Shown piece after piece: positions 7,348 to 15,207 of a stretch of DNA of 21,752 bases. The stretch spans positions 1 through 21,752 of the IMG/VR virus record IMGVR_UViG_3300012920_000323; one strand, written 5' to 3'. Source of the stretch: a virus. The notes beneath the pieces were generated by a model. It was not told the origin of the DNA, ran no database searches, and worked only from the letters and a program-made list of their open reading frames with translations. The translations under genes and the position numbers were made by a program. Each line of letters opens with the position of its first letter. Position 1 is the first letter of the stretch.

Positions 7348-7815
7348 TTAACCCTCGTAGATTGCTGAGTTGGCGCCATGTTCATAACATTCGACGCTCT
7401 TTACATACACTGTTGGATTCAATGCTTTTCCACTTTTTTCTGCTTTAAGTAATATGTCAGCCATTTTAAAATATGCCAATTCTGCAAAACGTTCTGCACC
7501 TACACCAGGAATAACTCTTACTTCAGCAAGTCCTTTTTCTCCTAATGCTACTAATTCATCTTTCATTGGATCATCTTGTGCAACAACTAATTTGTGATCG
7601 AACATATCTTCCAACCAATTTTTAAATTCTTTAAGGCCTCCAAAGTCCATTACCCAGTTTCTGTCATCAAGTTCATCACAACCAAAAACAAGTTTAAATC
7701 CTAAACTGTATCCGTGAATCAAAGAACAATGTGAGTGTGTTGCACCCCATTGTCTAAATGAGCATGACAATCCTCTATCATTACCATAATTTTTTGTACT
7801 ATAAAATTTTCCCAT
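7348..7815 (-). CDS. queD: QueD-like 6-carboxy-tetrahydropterin synthase (PTPS family)
   Basis: A 155-residue protein of the 6-pyruvoyl/6-carboxy-tetrahydropterin synthase family, which makes the precursor of 7-deazaguanines such as preQ0 and queuosine. Visible features: the C30-x3-H34-G core (family CxxxHGH), NWVMDFGGLK near 53-62 (family W.MDF..L), FDHKLVV with D73/H74, and a C-terminal CYEHGANSAIY with E145. The usual third zinc histidine of HGH is Y36, and the upstream zinc His must be H27 or H29, closer than in E. coli QueD. I recall similar phage forms, but could not check. ATG at 7815 has a TAGGAG site and lies downstream of a perfect sigma70-type promoter. Companion genes for deazaguanine synthesis are not in this window. 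Confidence 0.87.
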   Translation of the reverse strand: MGKFYSTKNYGNDRGLSCSFRQWGATHSHCSLIHGYSLGFKLVFGCDELDDRNWVMDFGGLKEFKNWLEDMFDHKLVVAQDDPMKDELVALGEKGLAEVRVIPGVGAERFAELAYFKMADILLKAEKSGKALNPTVYVKSVECYEHGANSAIYEG

Positions 7816-7882
7816 AATTTTCTCCTACTGTTATATGAGCGGCAGAATTAGAAGGGTTGACGCTAAGACCTTTGTTAAACAT
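7797..7882 (-). CDS. Possible 28-aa leader ORF overlapping the queD start
   Basis: The ATG at 7882 lies 7 bases after the -10 box, at or next to the predicted +1, and opens a frame of about 28 codons (MFNKGLSVNPSNSAAHITVG, then ENYGKIL) that ends inside the start of queD in another frame. There is no ribosome site; it would be read as a leaderless leader peptide. Coding potential cannot be judged from one sequence; chance is likely enough to keep confidence low. The end coordinate is approximate to a codon. Confidence 0.2.
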
Positions 7883-7889
7883 ACTGTAT

Positions 7890-7918
7890 ATTATACAGAA
7901 TTTATTATTCTTTGTCAA
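7890..7918 (-). promoter_or_regulatory. Consensus sigma70-like promoter for queD (TTGACA-17-TATAAT)
   Basis: The -35 TTGACA (7913-7918) and -10 TATAAT (7890-7895) have a 17-bp spacer, an exact consensus promoter. The -35 lies inside the last codons of the upstream oxygenase gene. Expected +1 is about 7882-7883, leaving a leader of about 67 bases before queD. Confidence 0.88.
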
Positions 7919-8543
7919 CCGGTAAATGACCATAATGATGCATTTTGGCGGCAACAAGTGGAATCAATTTCTTACGCATTGAATTGAAACTGACAGTGAT
8001 ACGTTTTTCAGTTTGATTTGGATCTGTTCTATGTTCAAGCCAACTTGGAAATATCAATAGTAAGCCAGTTCTTGGTTTACAACTTGCAAAATAACTGCTA
8101 TAAGGATTTTGTTCTTCAAAAACATCATTCATTCTTAAAGGGCGTAGAGGTGATTCAAAAATTAATGGACAACTGTCATCATCTACATACGGATAAAATG
8201 CACCACTAACTACACTTCCTTCGTGTCTGTGCTTGTCTACTTGTCCATCTTTACCAATTACATTGAACCAACTTGTGCCTAAAATGCTTTCTTCAAGTCC
8301 TGCACTTTTGCAATATAAATCAATACAGTTTTGTATATCTGCTCGTAGTTTACTTAGATCCTTGTGAAATAAAAACTCTTCATCGCCATTTATAAAACTG
8401 CTTTTGCCCTTTAGTATTAAAGCATGATCTCCAGTGTCCCAGTTATCAATTAATTCTAAACACTTTGGAATTTCTGCATGACCAGATAAATCAAATGCAC
8501 TTACCAACGTAGGAAACAAAGCAAGATCTTCTTGATTATACAT
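7905..8543 (-). CDS. 2OG-Fe(II) oxygenase family protein (2OG-FeII_Oxy_5 type)
   Basis: A 212-residue double-stranded beta-helix protein, likely an iron- and 2-oxoglutarate-dependent hydroxylase. It shows the pattern of a family common in marine phages and cyanobacteria: TSWFNVIG near 90-97, iron ligands H105/H107 in KHRHEGSVVSGAFYPY, IFESP near 128, LLLIFPSWLEHRT with the third ligand H171, and RITVSFN with R181 as the likely 2OG-carboxylate contact. The start codon overlaps the upstream gene by 8 bp; the ribosome site is GAGG within that gene. Substrate unknown. A paralogue lacking the metal ligands is encoded at 19950-20513. Confidence 0.85.
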   Translation of the reverse strand: MYNQEDLALFPTLVSAFDLSGHAEIPKCLELIDNWDTGDHALILKGKSSFINGDEEFLFHKDLSKLRADIQNCIDLYCKSAGLEESILGTSWFNVIGKDGQVDKHRHEGSVVSGAFYPYVDDDSCPLIFESPLRPLRMNDVFEEQNPYSSYFASCKPRTGLLLIFPSWLEHRTDPNQTEKRITVSFNSMRKKLIPLVAAKMHHYGHLPVDKE

Positions 8544-9141
8544 TAACCATTTCCTCTAATTTGCTTAATTCATAAAATGCAACATTCTCTTTTTTCCAAG
8601 TATCTGGCATTTCCCAGTCTTTGTTGTTGAATATTCTAAATTGTTTTTTAGGATAATGTTCAAATAATTTTGAAATTTGATGAATCCAAAAACTTGGATC
8701 TATTGGTTTGCTTTCTGCAGATTCATAGTTTCTTGTACCTTTAAAAATATTATTGACAGTATTTGTTTTGCTAAACAAATCAAAGCCTACAAGATCTATA
8801 GTTTCATCTTCCTTACTTAATATACAGCCGATGTAAACTGCATAAGGACCACTACCCCAATGAAATGCTTGATCTCTTTTTTCATCTGTGTTATACCAAA
8901 GTCCTGGTACAACATTTATATTGTGTTTACCACCGAATTCTTCTACCCAGTCTGGCCTTGTCCAAATACCTGATTTAAGATTCACGTATTTACTTAAAGC
9001 CTCTCTGACCATTCTACGATCACAACAAACAATGTGTCGTACTTTCCATTCTCGAAAAATTGCATTACAGCCTACTTTTTCGCCTGGTAAATCATCTAAT
9101 CTAATTGTTTTTCGACTTTCGCCGTTACCTATTATGAGCAT
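8536..9141 (-). CDS. Unknown protein, possibly MptE/sialyltransferase-like fold
   Basis: A 201-residue protein starting MLIIGNGESRKTIRLDDLPG with VGCNAIFREW, an opening resembling the DUF115/MptE-like and some CST-like glycosyltransferase families (IIGNGPS... CNA). IVCCDRRMV near 37, FHWGSGPYAVYIGC near 93-106 and IDLVGFDLF near 114-122 fit an alternating Rossmann-like fold; the GSG..A segment would be in a nucleotide or sugar site. Family assignment is tentative. It is first of a two-gene unit with the oxygenase, starting from the divergent promoter region shared with the big fibre gene. No clear Shine-Dalgarno site precedes the ATG; a TAAATA box sits 4 bases upstream. Confidence 0.75.
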   Translation of the reverse strand: MLIIGNGESRKTIRLDDLPGEKVGCNAIFREWKVRHIVCCDRRMVREALSKYVNLKSGIWTRPDWVEEFGGKHNINVVPGLWYNTDEKRDQAFHWGSGPYAVYIGCILSKEDETIDLVGFDLFSKTNTVNNIFKGTRNYESAESKPIDPSFWIHQISKLFEHYPKKQFRIFNNKDWEMPDTWKKENVAFYELSKLEEMVNV

Positions 9142-9145
9142 ACTA

Positions 9146-9153
9146 TATTTAAT
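9146..9153 (-). promoter_or_regulatory. Weak late-type box (ATTAAATA) before the MptE-like gene
   Basis: ATTAAATA on the minus strand ends 4 bases before the ATG at 9141, the same placement as the box before SOD. It overlaps the plus-strand AATAAATA box at 9151-9158 in a near-palindromic AT-rich stretch, so a by-product of the opposite promoter is possible. Confidence 0.3.
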
Positions 9154-9158
9154 AAATA
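9151..9158 (+). promoter_or_regulatory. T4-type late promoter box (AATAAATA) for the fibre operon
   Basis: AATAAATAC with predicted +1 near 9164 gives a 21-base leader that contains the ATAGGAAAA ribosome site before the ATG at 9185. Its position before a large virion operon fits late expression. Confidence 0.65.
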
Positions 9159-9184
9159 CATATAACGATAGGAAAAATACTGGT

Positions 9185-12100
9185 ATGCCAACAGCAATTC
9201 ATGATATATTTAGGTTTATAAAACTCTACTCGCCAGACGGCACAACACTCGAACATACACTTGAAGCAGATAGTGTAAGTGATGTATTAAGCATACGTAG
9301 AGGAGACGGTGTAAGTTGGAATCTTCCAACTGTTTCACCAAGCACTAATATTGCTGTTACTGTAGGCACAAATACAGGAAACAACCAAATACAAGGTGCA
9401 TATTACTTAGACGGCATAGAACGTAATTCTATTGCACTTGTAAAAGGTAGAGAATATATCTTTGATCAAAGCGATAGTTCAAATGCTTCATTTGGTGGTT
9501 ACTTACACCCACTAACATTTAGTAACACAGTTGATGGCTCAATAAGTGGTGCTATTCAAGGTGTAGAATATGATGATGGTATTACATACTTAATTGATGA
9601 TGCTCCAGTATCTAAAGCAAATTACAAACTTAATTTTACAACATCTACAAACAGAAAAGTCAAAGTATTAGTGCAAGACGAAGCACCTAACACTTTTTAC
9701 TATAATTCACATGATAACATAAATCAAGGTGGTACTATTACTACATCGCCAGGTAATGATATTATGATGATTGATGTTGATTATAGTTTAGACGTTCCTC
9801 CAGGAACAACAAGAGTAGAACTTACAGATGTAAACGCGGCGACAACAGGTGTTGATTTAAGTGCGGCAGGCGGCATTACACTTACAAGAAAAAATGGCAA
9901 TGAAATTGAAATTGGTTCATTTGCTGTTGCGGAAATAGACACACTACACACTGTAACAACAAGAAATTCTATTACAACTAATAAACTATATATGGAAGAT
10001 CTTGAAGTAGGAGATGTTCAAAGTGCAACAGAAGATGGATTTGTTTCTCCTACATCAGAATTTTTAGGTACTGGTACGTTAGGTAATGCACTTAGACTTG
10101 CTATTAATGAAAGAGAAATAACATCTAACACTGTTACAAAAACTTTTGCATTTACGTCTAAACCAGCAAAAGGTATTTTAAATTACACAGTTGGTTTTCA
10201 ACTTGGAAGTGATGCAACTGCAAGTTCTGTAACAGCAAGTATTCAAAGATATAATCCATCAACAACTATATGGGAAACTATCAACACTGTGAGCGGCACA
10301 GGCGGAGTACCATATGAAGTTTCTAATTCATACAACGAGACTTCGGCATCAGGTGCACAATATAGAGCAGTGTATGCGATTGCAGGAAACACAGGAACAA
10401 TTACACTTGAACTTCAAGCATATTATGAGATACATGAAATAACAAATAATCCTGTGCTAAGAACTGAAAGTGCCACAGGCACATTAAGAACAAGAGATTT
10501 AGCACCATTGGGTACAAATGATATTGGTAGAGGAAGTGAGCCATATGATAATGTGTATGCAAATACATTCCACGGACACCTACAAGGAACCTTCGACGGT
10601 GACATAACAGGTTCTGTTTATTCAGATGATTCAACAGTATTAATAGATGCTACAAATGGAAAAATTATTGCTCCAACAGTAGCAGGTGATATTACAGTTG
10701 AAAGCGGACACATTGATTTAGATGACAATTACAAATTAAAATTAGGTACTGGTAATGATCTTGAAATATATCATGATGGAAATCATAATTGGATTGATGG
10801 AAGTCAAGGAGTCACAACTGCTAATACTTACATAAGGTTAGCCCCTGGAGCGGCAACACGTCTAATTGTTGATAACGGATCAAAGACAGCAATAGAAATT
10901 GTTCCTGATTCTTTAATAAGTTTAAATTACGCAGGATTCCAAAAACTTACTACTCAAGGTTATGGTTCAGAAACTACAGGTGAACACAGAGCAACAGATA
11001 GAATGAGAGCGCCAGAGTTTATTGGTGATTTATATGGATCAGTGTTTGGTCCAGACTCATCAGTCGTGATTGATAACAATGGTACTGTAATGGGTGAAGT
11101 TAACAATGCCCAAGTTACTACTGCTAACTTAGAAGCAGGCCTCTTTACTGACACCGTAGGTACAATTACCAACGGTAACATCACAGGCTTTAACAACGTA
11201 AGTGCAGTAAACTTTACAGGTAACTACACAGGTTCATTCTTTGACGATGGTAGCACAATGTTAATTGATGGTATGCGTGGACGTATCGTTGGCACTATTG
11301 ATGCAGATACAAGTAGAGTAGGTCCATTAAATATTAATTCTGATACTTCAATTAAATTTAACAATGGTGTTGGTGTTGATGCCAATGGTAAACTTGTAAA
11401 TGTAGCCAACGCGGCACAACCATTTACAATAGGCAGTCCGGTCACGTTTGAAAGAGAAGCACGTAGTTTCCCAGGCGCACAAGAAGTTATGTTGTACACA
11501 AACGTATCAACTGGAACATATGATATTGATACAACGGCTACACAGAATGTATATTGGAACCAACCAAGTGGTTCTCTTGTTGCTAACTTTACAGGACTTG
11601 AAACAAGTACACAAAGAGTAAGACGTGTAAGAATACACATTAAAACAAGTGGTACTGCTGTAATTCCTACAATGGAAGTAAATGGTGTTACACAGACTCC
11701 AACAGATTTAGGTACTGTTATAAGTAAAATTAATTCATTAAACATTTACGAATACACATTCTATAGAACACATACAAACGTATGGGAAATATATCGTAAA
11801 CAGTTAGATGCTGGCAACCTTTCATTAGACTTAGGTGATGTTTTAGCAAACGGTAATACAACTACTTTAGGTATTAGTACAACTAATAAGATTAATGCAA
11901 ACGAACTTGAGGTAAGTTTAAGTGGAACAGTGTATGGAAACTTTACTGCAACGTCTACTCCGGCGGCTGGATTCTTCACATTTAAAGACGGTGATTTACG
12001 TCTTGAATCAAATAATATTGTACACAATTCAGGAAATGCATATGTTCAATGGAAAAGTACAACACAAATGATGCCACAAACTACAACACCATCAGGAGTT

Positions 12101-12418
12101 ACAGCATTTGATTTCACGGATACTGATACTCATTATGTGTATCAACCAGCGGCGGCATGGACACCTAATATAACAAACATACCTAACGTTGCTCAGAGAG
12201 TTACAAACATAAGATTCTTTGTTATACAAACTGCAACACCTTATATTCCAAGTTCATGTCAAGTTGACGGAGTTGCTCAAACAGTTGCTTGGCAAAACGG
12301 TGTTACACCTACAGGTACTGCAAGTGGTGTAGACTTTGTTCAACTTACAGTAATTCAAACTAATGCAGGACTGTCTCCTACATATGTTGTTATTGGACAG
12401 TCAAATAGTTATTCATAA
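9185..12418 (+). CDS. Long tail fibre / adhesin protein, 1077 aa
   Basis: The start is ATG 9185 (MPTAIHDIFRFIKLYSPDGT); upstream codons in frame run through the opposite gene and lack a ribosome site. Domains in order: N-terminal part; a cupredoxin-like domain at about 68-178 (RNSIALVKGREYIFDQSDSS, HPLTFS, then TFYYNSHDN); a NDLEIYHDGNHNWIDG motif near 522, widespread in marine phage fibres; three repeats of the type G.l.Gs.f.DdSt.liD..nG.i (near residues 460-495, 608-640 and 675-710); and two related C-terminal beta domains at about 750-873 and 961-1075. It heads a plus-strand operon with the 387-aa and 52-aa proteins. Role: fibre shaft and possibly receptor contact, inferred from motif content. 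Confidence 0.9.
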   Translation: MPTAIHDIFRFIKLYSPDGTTLEHTLEADSVSDVLSIRRGDGVSWNLPTVSPSTNIAVTVGTNTGNNQIQGAYYLDGIERNSIALVKGREYIFDQSDSSNASFGGYLHPLTFSNTVDGSISGAIQGVEYDDGITYLIDDAPVSKANYKLNFTTSTNRKVKVLVQDEAPNTFYYNSHDNINQGGTITTSPGNDIMMIDVDYSLDVPPGTTRVELTDVNAATTGVDLSAAGGITLTRKNGNEIEIGSFAVAEIDTLHTVTTRNSITTNKLYMEDLEVGDVQSATEDGFVSPTSEFLGTGTLGNALRLAINEREITSNTVTKTFAFTSKPAKGILNYTVGFQLGSDATASSVTASIQRYNPSTTIWETINTVSGTGGVPYEVSNSYNETSASGAQYRAVYAIAGNTGTITLELQAYYEIHEITNNPVLRTESATGTLRTRDLAPLGTNDIGRGSEPYDNVYANTFHGHLQGTFDGDITGSVYSDDSTVLIDATNGKIIAPTVAGDITVESGHIDLDDNYKLKLGTGNDLEIYHDGNHNWIDGSQGVTTANTYIRLAPGAATRLIVDNGSKTAIEIVPDSLISLNYAGFQKLTTQGYGSETTGEHRATDRMRAPEFIGDLYGSVFGPDSSVVIDNNGTVMGEVNNAQVTTANLEAGLFTDTVGTITNGNITGFNNVSAVNFTGNYTGSFFDDGSTMLIDGMRGRIVGTIDADTSRVGPLNINSDTSIKFNNGVGVDANGKLVNVANAAQPFTIGSPVTFEREARSFPGAQEVMLYTNVSTGTYDIDTTATQNVYWNQPSGSLVANFTGLETSTQRVRRVRIHIKTSGTAVIPTMEVNGVTQTPTDLGTVISKINSLNIYEYTFYRTHTNVWEIYRKQLDAGNLSLDLGDVLANGNTTTLGISTTNKINANELEVSLSGTVYGNFTATSTPAAGFFTFKDGDLRLESNNIVHNSGNAYVQWKSTTQMMPQTTTPSGVTAFDFTDTDTHYVYQPAAAWTPNITNIPNVAQRVTNIRFFVIQTATPYIPSSCQVDGVAQTVAWQNGVTPTGTASGVDFVQLTVIQTNAGLSPTYVVIGQSNSYS
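10560..11310 (+). repeat. Three G.lxGSvf.DDSt.liD repeat modules in the fibre
   Basis: Protein-level repeats: FHGHLQGTFDGDITGSVYSD with DSTVLIDATNGKI; FIGDLYGSVFGPDSSVVIDN with NGTVMGEV; FTGNYTGSFFDDGSTMLID with GMRGRIVGTI. They are separated by other sequence, including the EIYHDG motif. They resemble beta-helical shaft repeats of phage fibres. Boundaries approximate. Confidence 0.7.
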
Positions 12419-12427
12419 GGATAAGTC

Positions 12428-13591
12428 ATGTCCGCTACCTTAGACACTTTTGGACTTAATGTAGATAGGAAGAACGGTTTTCTATTATGTACTGCAAATA
12501 ATGTCAACGATACAGATACCACTGGTAAACTAATTTACTTTCCTATAGGTGACTTAGGAAACCCACAAATAAAAACTTATACTAATACTTTTTTTGCAAG
12601 TGTCAACTGGATGGGCGATAAAGCAGTCGTAGGAAATTACGCAACAAATCCAATAGTTTACACCAGTAGAAATCCTAAACCAGATTTTAGTGCTTTACCT
12701 GGAAGATTTGTTGCAGGTAGCGAGGCACTAACAAATAATTTTCCATGGTATTGGAGTTATGCTGGAGGTCATTTAATTACTCACGGTATTAGAACATCGG
12801 CACAAGTTGGAACTACAGTTTACAGCACCAGCGATGGACACACATTCAGCAGTCAAACTATGAGTGGTGGATCAACCACAGGAGCATACACAAACTTTGT
12901 AGAAGTAAGAGATGCCAATGGCGATACAGCAGTAGGTACAATAAGATTAGATGGTGCTTATTGGCATAGAAGCCAAAAAAATAATGTTACAATGAGCGGC
13001 ATTGGTTCGGCAGGTGGTTCTGCGTCAGGTGCTTTTGGAGGAACCGTATATGGTTTAACCGTGTGGCCAGGCAAAAACGGAGACGGTAGCGATAGATTAT
13101 ATATTTGTCGCGGAAATACTATAAGTCAAAAAAATAATGATCCTATTGCAAATGCTTGGAGTAATGCAATAACAACTATACCTGGAAATAATTTTGCACA
13201 ATTTAGTTACAACATAAGATATCTAAAAGGTGTTGATCTATTATATTTGCCATCAGGTGTTTGGGGAGGTTCAGATGCTTGGTACAAGCCTTTGATAAGA
13301 TATCACAATGGTACTGCTATGTTCATTGCATCATCAAGTGCTGTTGACGATCTTAATTTATTTTTAATGGACTTTGCAGGTGACGATGAAGGTAATATCA
13401 TAGGAATAGGCAGAGCATGGGATAATGCTAACAGCACTTTCGGACCTACCACAGATTACATATACCTAAATGGACCTAACCACGGAGGCGGCAACTGGCA
13501 GGCTGGCACATTACCAACACCTGTAGATGTACTACCAGGAAGTCAACAACTTGTTTATTGTGGTATGGACTCACCAACTTATAGGGGATAA
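12428..13591 (+). CDS. Probable tail fibre tip / receptor-binding protein, 387 aa
   Basis: The ATG at 12428 lies 9 bases after the fibre stop, with an AAGGATAA ribosome site between, so it is co-expressed with the fibre. The protein is rich in Gly, Asn, Ser, Thr, Tyr and Trp, typical of exposed beta structure. TVYSTSDGHTFSSQ near residues 128-141 resembles an Asp-box of sialidase-like beta-propellers, and other blades may be NPIVYTSRN near 74 and DRLYICRGNTISQ near 222. No catalytic set is recognisable. A fibre-tip adhesin acting with the long fibre is the best inference; a chaperone-like assembly role is the alternative. Confidence 0.75.
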   Translation: MSATLDTFGLNVDRKNGFLLCTANNVNDTDTTGKLIYFPIGDLGNPQIKTYTNTFFASVNWMGDKAVVGNYATNPIVYTSRNPKPDFSALPGRFVAGSEALTNNFPWYWSYAGGHLITHGIRTSAQVGTTVYSTSDGHTFSSQTMSGGSTTGAYTNFVEVRDANGDTAVGTIRLDGAYWHRSQKNNVTMSGIGSAGGSASGAFGGTVYGLTVWPGKNGDGSDRLYICRGNTISQKNNDPIANAWSNAITTIPGNNFAQFSYNIRYLKGVDLLYLPSGVWGGSDAWYKPLIRYHNGTAMFIASSSAVDDLNLFLMDFAGDDEGNIIGIGRAWDNANSTFGPTTDYIYLNGPNHGGGNWQAGTLPTPVDVLPGSQQLVYCGMDSPTYRG

Positions 13592-13592
13592 C

Positions 13593-13751
13593 ATGACAGT
13601 ACAAGATGAATTACCAATTAGTAAAAAACAACAAGTAAAGGTGGACTTAGATAAGCCAGTTGATATAGGTGCTCCTATTGTTCCACAAGATCATGTTGAT
13701 GAGAAACCACCATCAGCGCCAACTGATAATATGAAACCGACTACTTCTTAG
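13593..13751 (+). CDS. Small Pro/Lys/Asp-rich hypothetical protein, 52 aa
   Basis: The ATG at 13593 follows the previous stop by one base and has an AGGGGATA ribosome site made by the end of that gene; a longer frame from 13527 lacks support. The product (MTVQDELPISKKQQ..., PSAPTDNMKPTTS at the end) is hydrophilic, low-complexity and probably disordered. It ends in an 11-bp tail-to-tail overlap with the minus-strand membrane protein gene. Function unknown; position after the fibre tip might suggest a small virion or assembly component. Confidence 0.65.
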   Translation: MTVQDELPISKKQQVKVDLDKPVDIGAPIVPQDHVDEKPPSAPTDNMKPTTS

Positions 13752-14070
13752 AATTCTTTTTTGGATCTAATTGTTTGATATCGTCTTTGACTTCTTTGAT
13801 ATCAGTAAGTATTTTTTCAAATTGTTTATTTGTATTTGTAAGTAGATTGAATAAATCCTTGACAGCATAAATTACCCACCACCACCATGTAAATGCTACA
13901 ATGGCAAATGATAATGCTATTCCACACACTATCCAATCAACCCATGTATCAACATCAAACGTAAGTGCAAGTATAAGTCCAACCAAGGCAGTGAGTGGAG
14001 CCACTTTACCTATCCATGACCAAAAATTGACCTGCTGGTCTGTCTTTAATTTATGAAAATATCTTAACAC
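13741..14070 (-). CDS. Small membrane protein with C-terminal coiled coil, 109 aa
   Basis: GTG start at 14070 (VLRYFHKLK in the DNA), 4 bases after the fibre stop, with a GGGTAGG ribosome site overlapping that stop. Two hydrophobic helices at about residues 26-39 and 46-69, the second ending in a run of four Trp (WWWW), are followed by a charged heptad-like segment (LLTNTNKQFEKILTDIKEV...). The N-in topology with a cytoplasmic coiled coil resembles holin or spanin-like small phage proteins, but the family is not recognised. It is last of the unit formed by the 430-aa gene and the second fibre. Confidence 0.75.
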   Translation of the reverse strand: MLRYFHKLKTDQQVNFWSWIGKVAPLTALVGLILALTFDVDTWVDWIVCGIALSFAIVAFTWWWWVIYAVKDLFNLLTNTNKQFEKILTDIKEVKDDIKQLDPKKNSKK

Positions 14071-14074
14071 CGGC

Positions 14075-15202
14075 CTACCCTTGGATTATACCAAACTTGG
14101 ACCAATTGCCAGGACTTCCTTCTCTTGTGCAAATCCAACCTACGTGTCCGTTTGGTACTGGTTCTGTATTCCAAACAATATCACCTTTTTTCCATAAACC
14201 ATCTGATGGTGCGGTGTTACTATTTGCAAACTTCTTACCTTCAAACTTGATAGGACCTGCTACTTCAAAATTCAATGACGGATTAGATACACCAATACCT
14301 ACTTTGCCAAACATTGAAATTTGTGTTTGTGTGTTTTCTGGTTGACCCATTCTTATATGTCCGTATGGTGAAATAGCAATTCTTGAAGTGCTATCTGTAA
14401 TAATTTTTAGTTCACTTGTTGAATGTGTACCAAGTACTACAGTTTCACCTTGTGGATCAACGATAAATTCTGCTTGTTCACTGCTAATGCTTAACTGTCC
14501 ATTAGGTGCTTCAGTTCCAATTGATAGACGCATAGCATCTCCGTCCCAGAACAAAAAGTCGTCAACAGTTAAGTTGCCGTCGACTACCAAGTTCTGTAAA
14601 CGTCCAACTGTACGTAAACTTGAATTAATAATTGTTTCACCTAAAGTATTTGCAGTTAAAACAGGAGTGTTATCAATATTATAACTTGCATCTCTATGTA
14701 AATCAATTGGCTCGCTACTCCATAATCTTGATGGATTAGTTTGTAGAATAAAACTCTTTGCTCCGCCATCTGACTTCCATTGTAAACCTTTTCCAATTGG
14801 CGAGTCACCATTGCTTGAATCAAACACAAGTGAGTCACTGCGTTCTTGTCTGATGTCAGCGGTTAATTCATTTACGTGTAAACTGTTACATTCAAGATGA
14901 CCGTCAACAGTCAATTGACCTGTAACTGTTGTATCACCTGAAATCTTATCTGCATTTACAGTATCTACAGTAATGCCATTGTTGTCAATAAGTAGGATTG
15001 TTCTGTTTGCTTGGTCTGTAATACCAGTGCTTCGGAACTGTGTGATCTTTCCGCCCTGAATTGCATTACCTGTTAACTGTCTATCCTCGATACGTTGTAC
15101 CGGAACAATACGGTTAGCAATTACCTCAAGAGTATTACCGAGTTCAGCAAGACCCTTTTTTACCTGTTGTATTTCGTTATTATCAATGTCATTGTACTGC
15201 AT
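14075..15202 (-). CDS. Virion fibre protein, 375 aa
   Basis: Repeated short beta motifs typical of phage fibres: GDTTVTGQLTVDGHLECNSL near 90-108, VDGNLTVDDFLFWDGDAMRL near 206-225, and KVGIGVSNPSLNFEVAGPI near 296-314. The C-terminal KKGDIVWNTEPVPNGHVGW, then CTREGSPGNWSKFG, is a compact module seen at the ends of many marine-phage fibres, possibly carbohydrate-binding. The N-terminus is helical (NNEIQQVKKGLAELGNTLEV), a likely trimerisation or attachment segment. The ATG lies 8 bases after the 430-aa gene's stop; there is no Shine-Dalgarno site but a TAAATACT late-type box overlaps that stop, predicting +1 at the ATG. Confidence 0.85.
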   Translation of the reverse strand: MQYNDIDNNEIQQVKKGLAELGNTLEVIANRIVPVQRIEDRQLTGNAIQGGKITQFRSTGITDQANRTILLIDNNGITVDTVNADKISGDTTVTGQLTVDGHLECNSLHVNELTADIRQERSDSLVFDSSNGDSPIGKGLQWKSDGGAKSFILQTNPSRLWSSEPIDLHRDASYNIDNTPVLTANTLGETIINSSLRTVGRLQNLVVDGNLTVDDFLFWDGDAMRLSIGTEAPNGQLSISSEQAEFIVDPQGETVVLGTHSTSELKIITDSTSRIAISPYGHIRMGQPENTQTQISMFGKVGIGVSNPSLNFEVAGPIKFEGKKFANSNTAPSDGLWKKGDIVWNTEPVPNGHVGWICTREGSPGNWSKFGIIQG

Positions 15203-15207
15203 ATTAG

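Noticed and set aside
7347-7385. Upstream start for the glycosyltransferase-like gene inside queD
   Set aside because: The longer version lacks a ribosome site; ATG 7346 has AGGG and directly follows the queD stop.
8888-9184. N-terminal extension of the long fibre frame, about 99 codons before 9185
   Set aside because: It runs antisense through the MptE-like gene, has no ribosome site or fibre-like sequence, and ATG 9185 has a promoter and AGGA upstream.
9171-9184. AAAATACT before the 9185 ATG as a fourth leaderless late promoter
   Set aside because: The core TAAATA is missing its first T and a better AATAAATA box with a proper leader and ribosome site lies at 9151.
11224-11745. Minus-strand 173-codon frame opposite the fibre gene
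   Set aside because: Antisense shadow of the fibre; hydrophobic low-complexity translation, no start signals.
13741-13790. Bidirectional terminator at the convergent gene ends
   Set aside because: The T run after GAATTC lacks a convincing hairpin stem.
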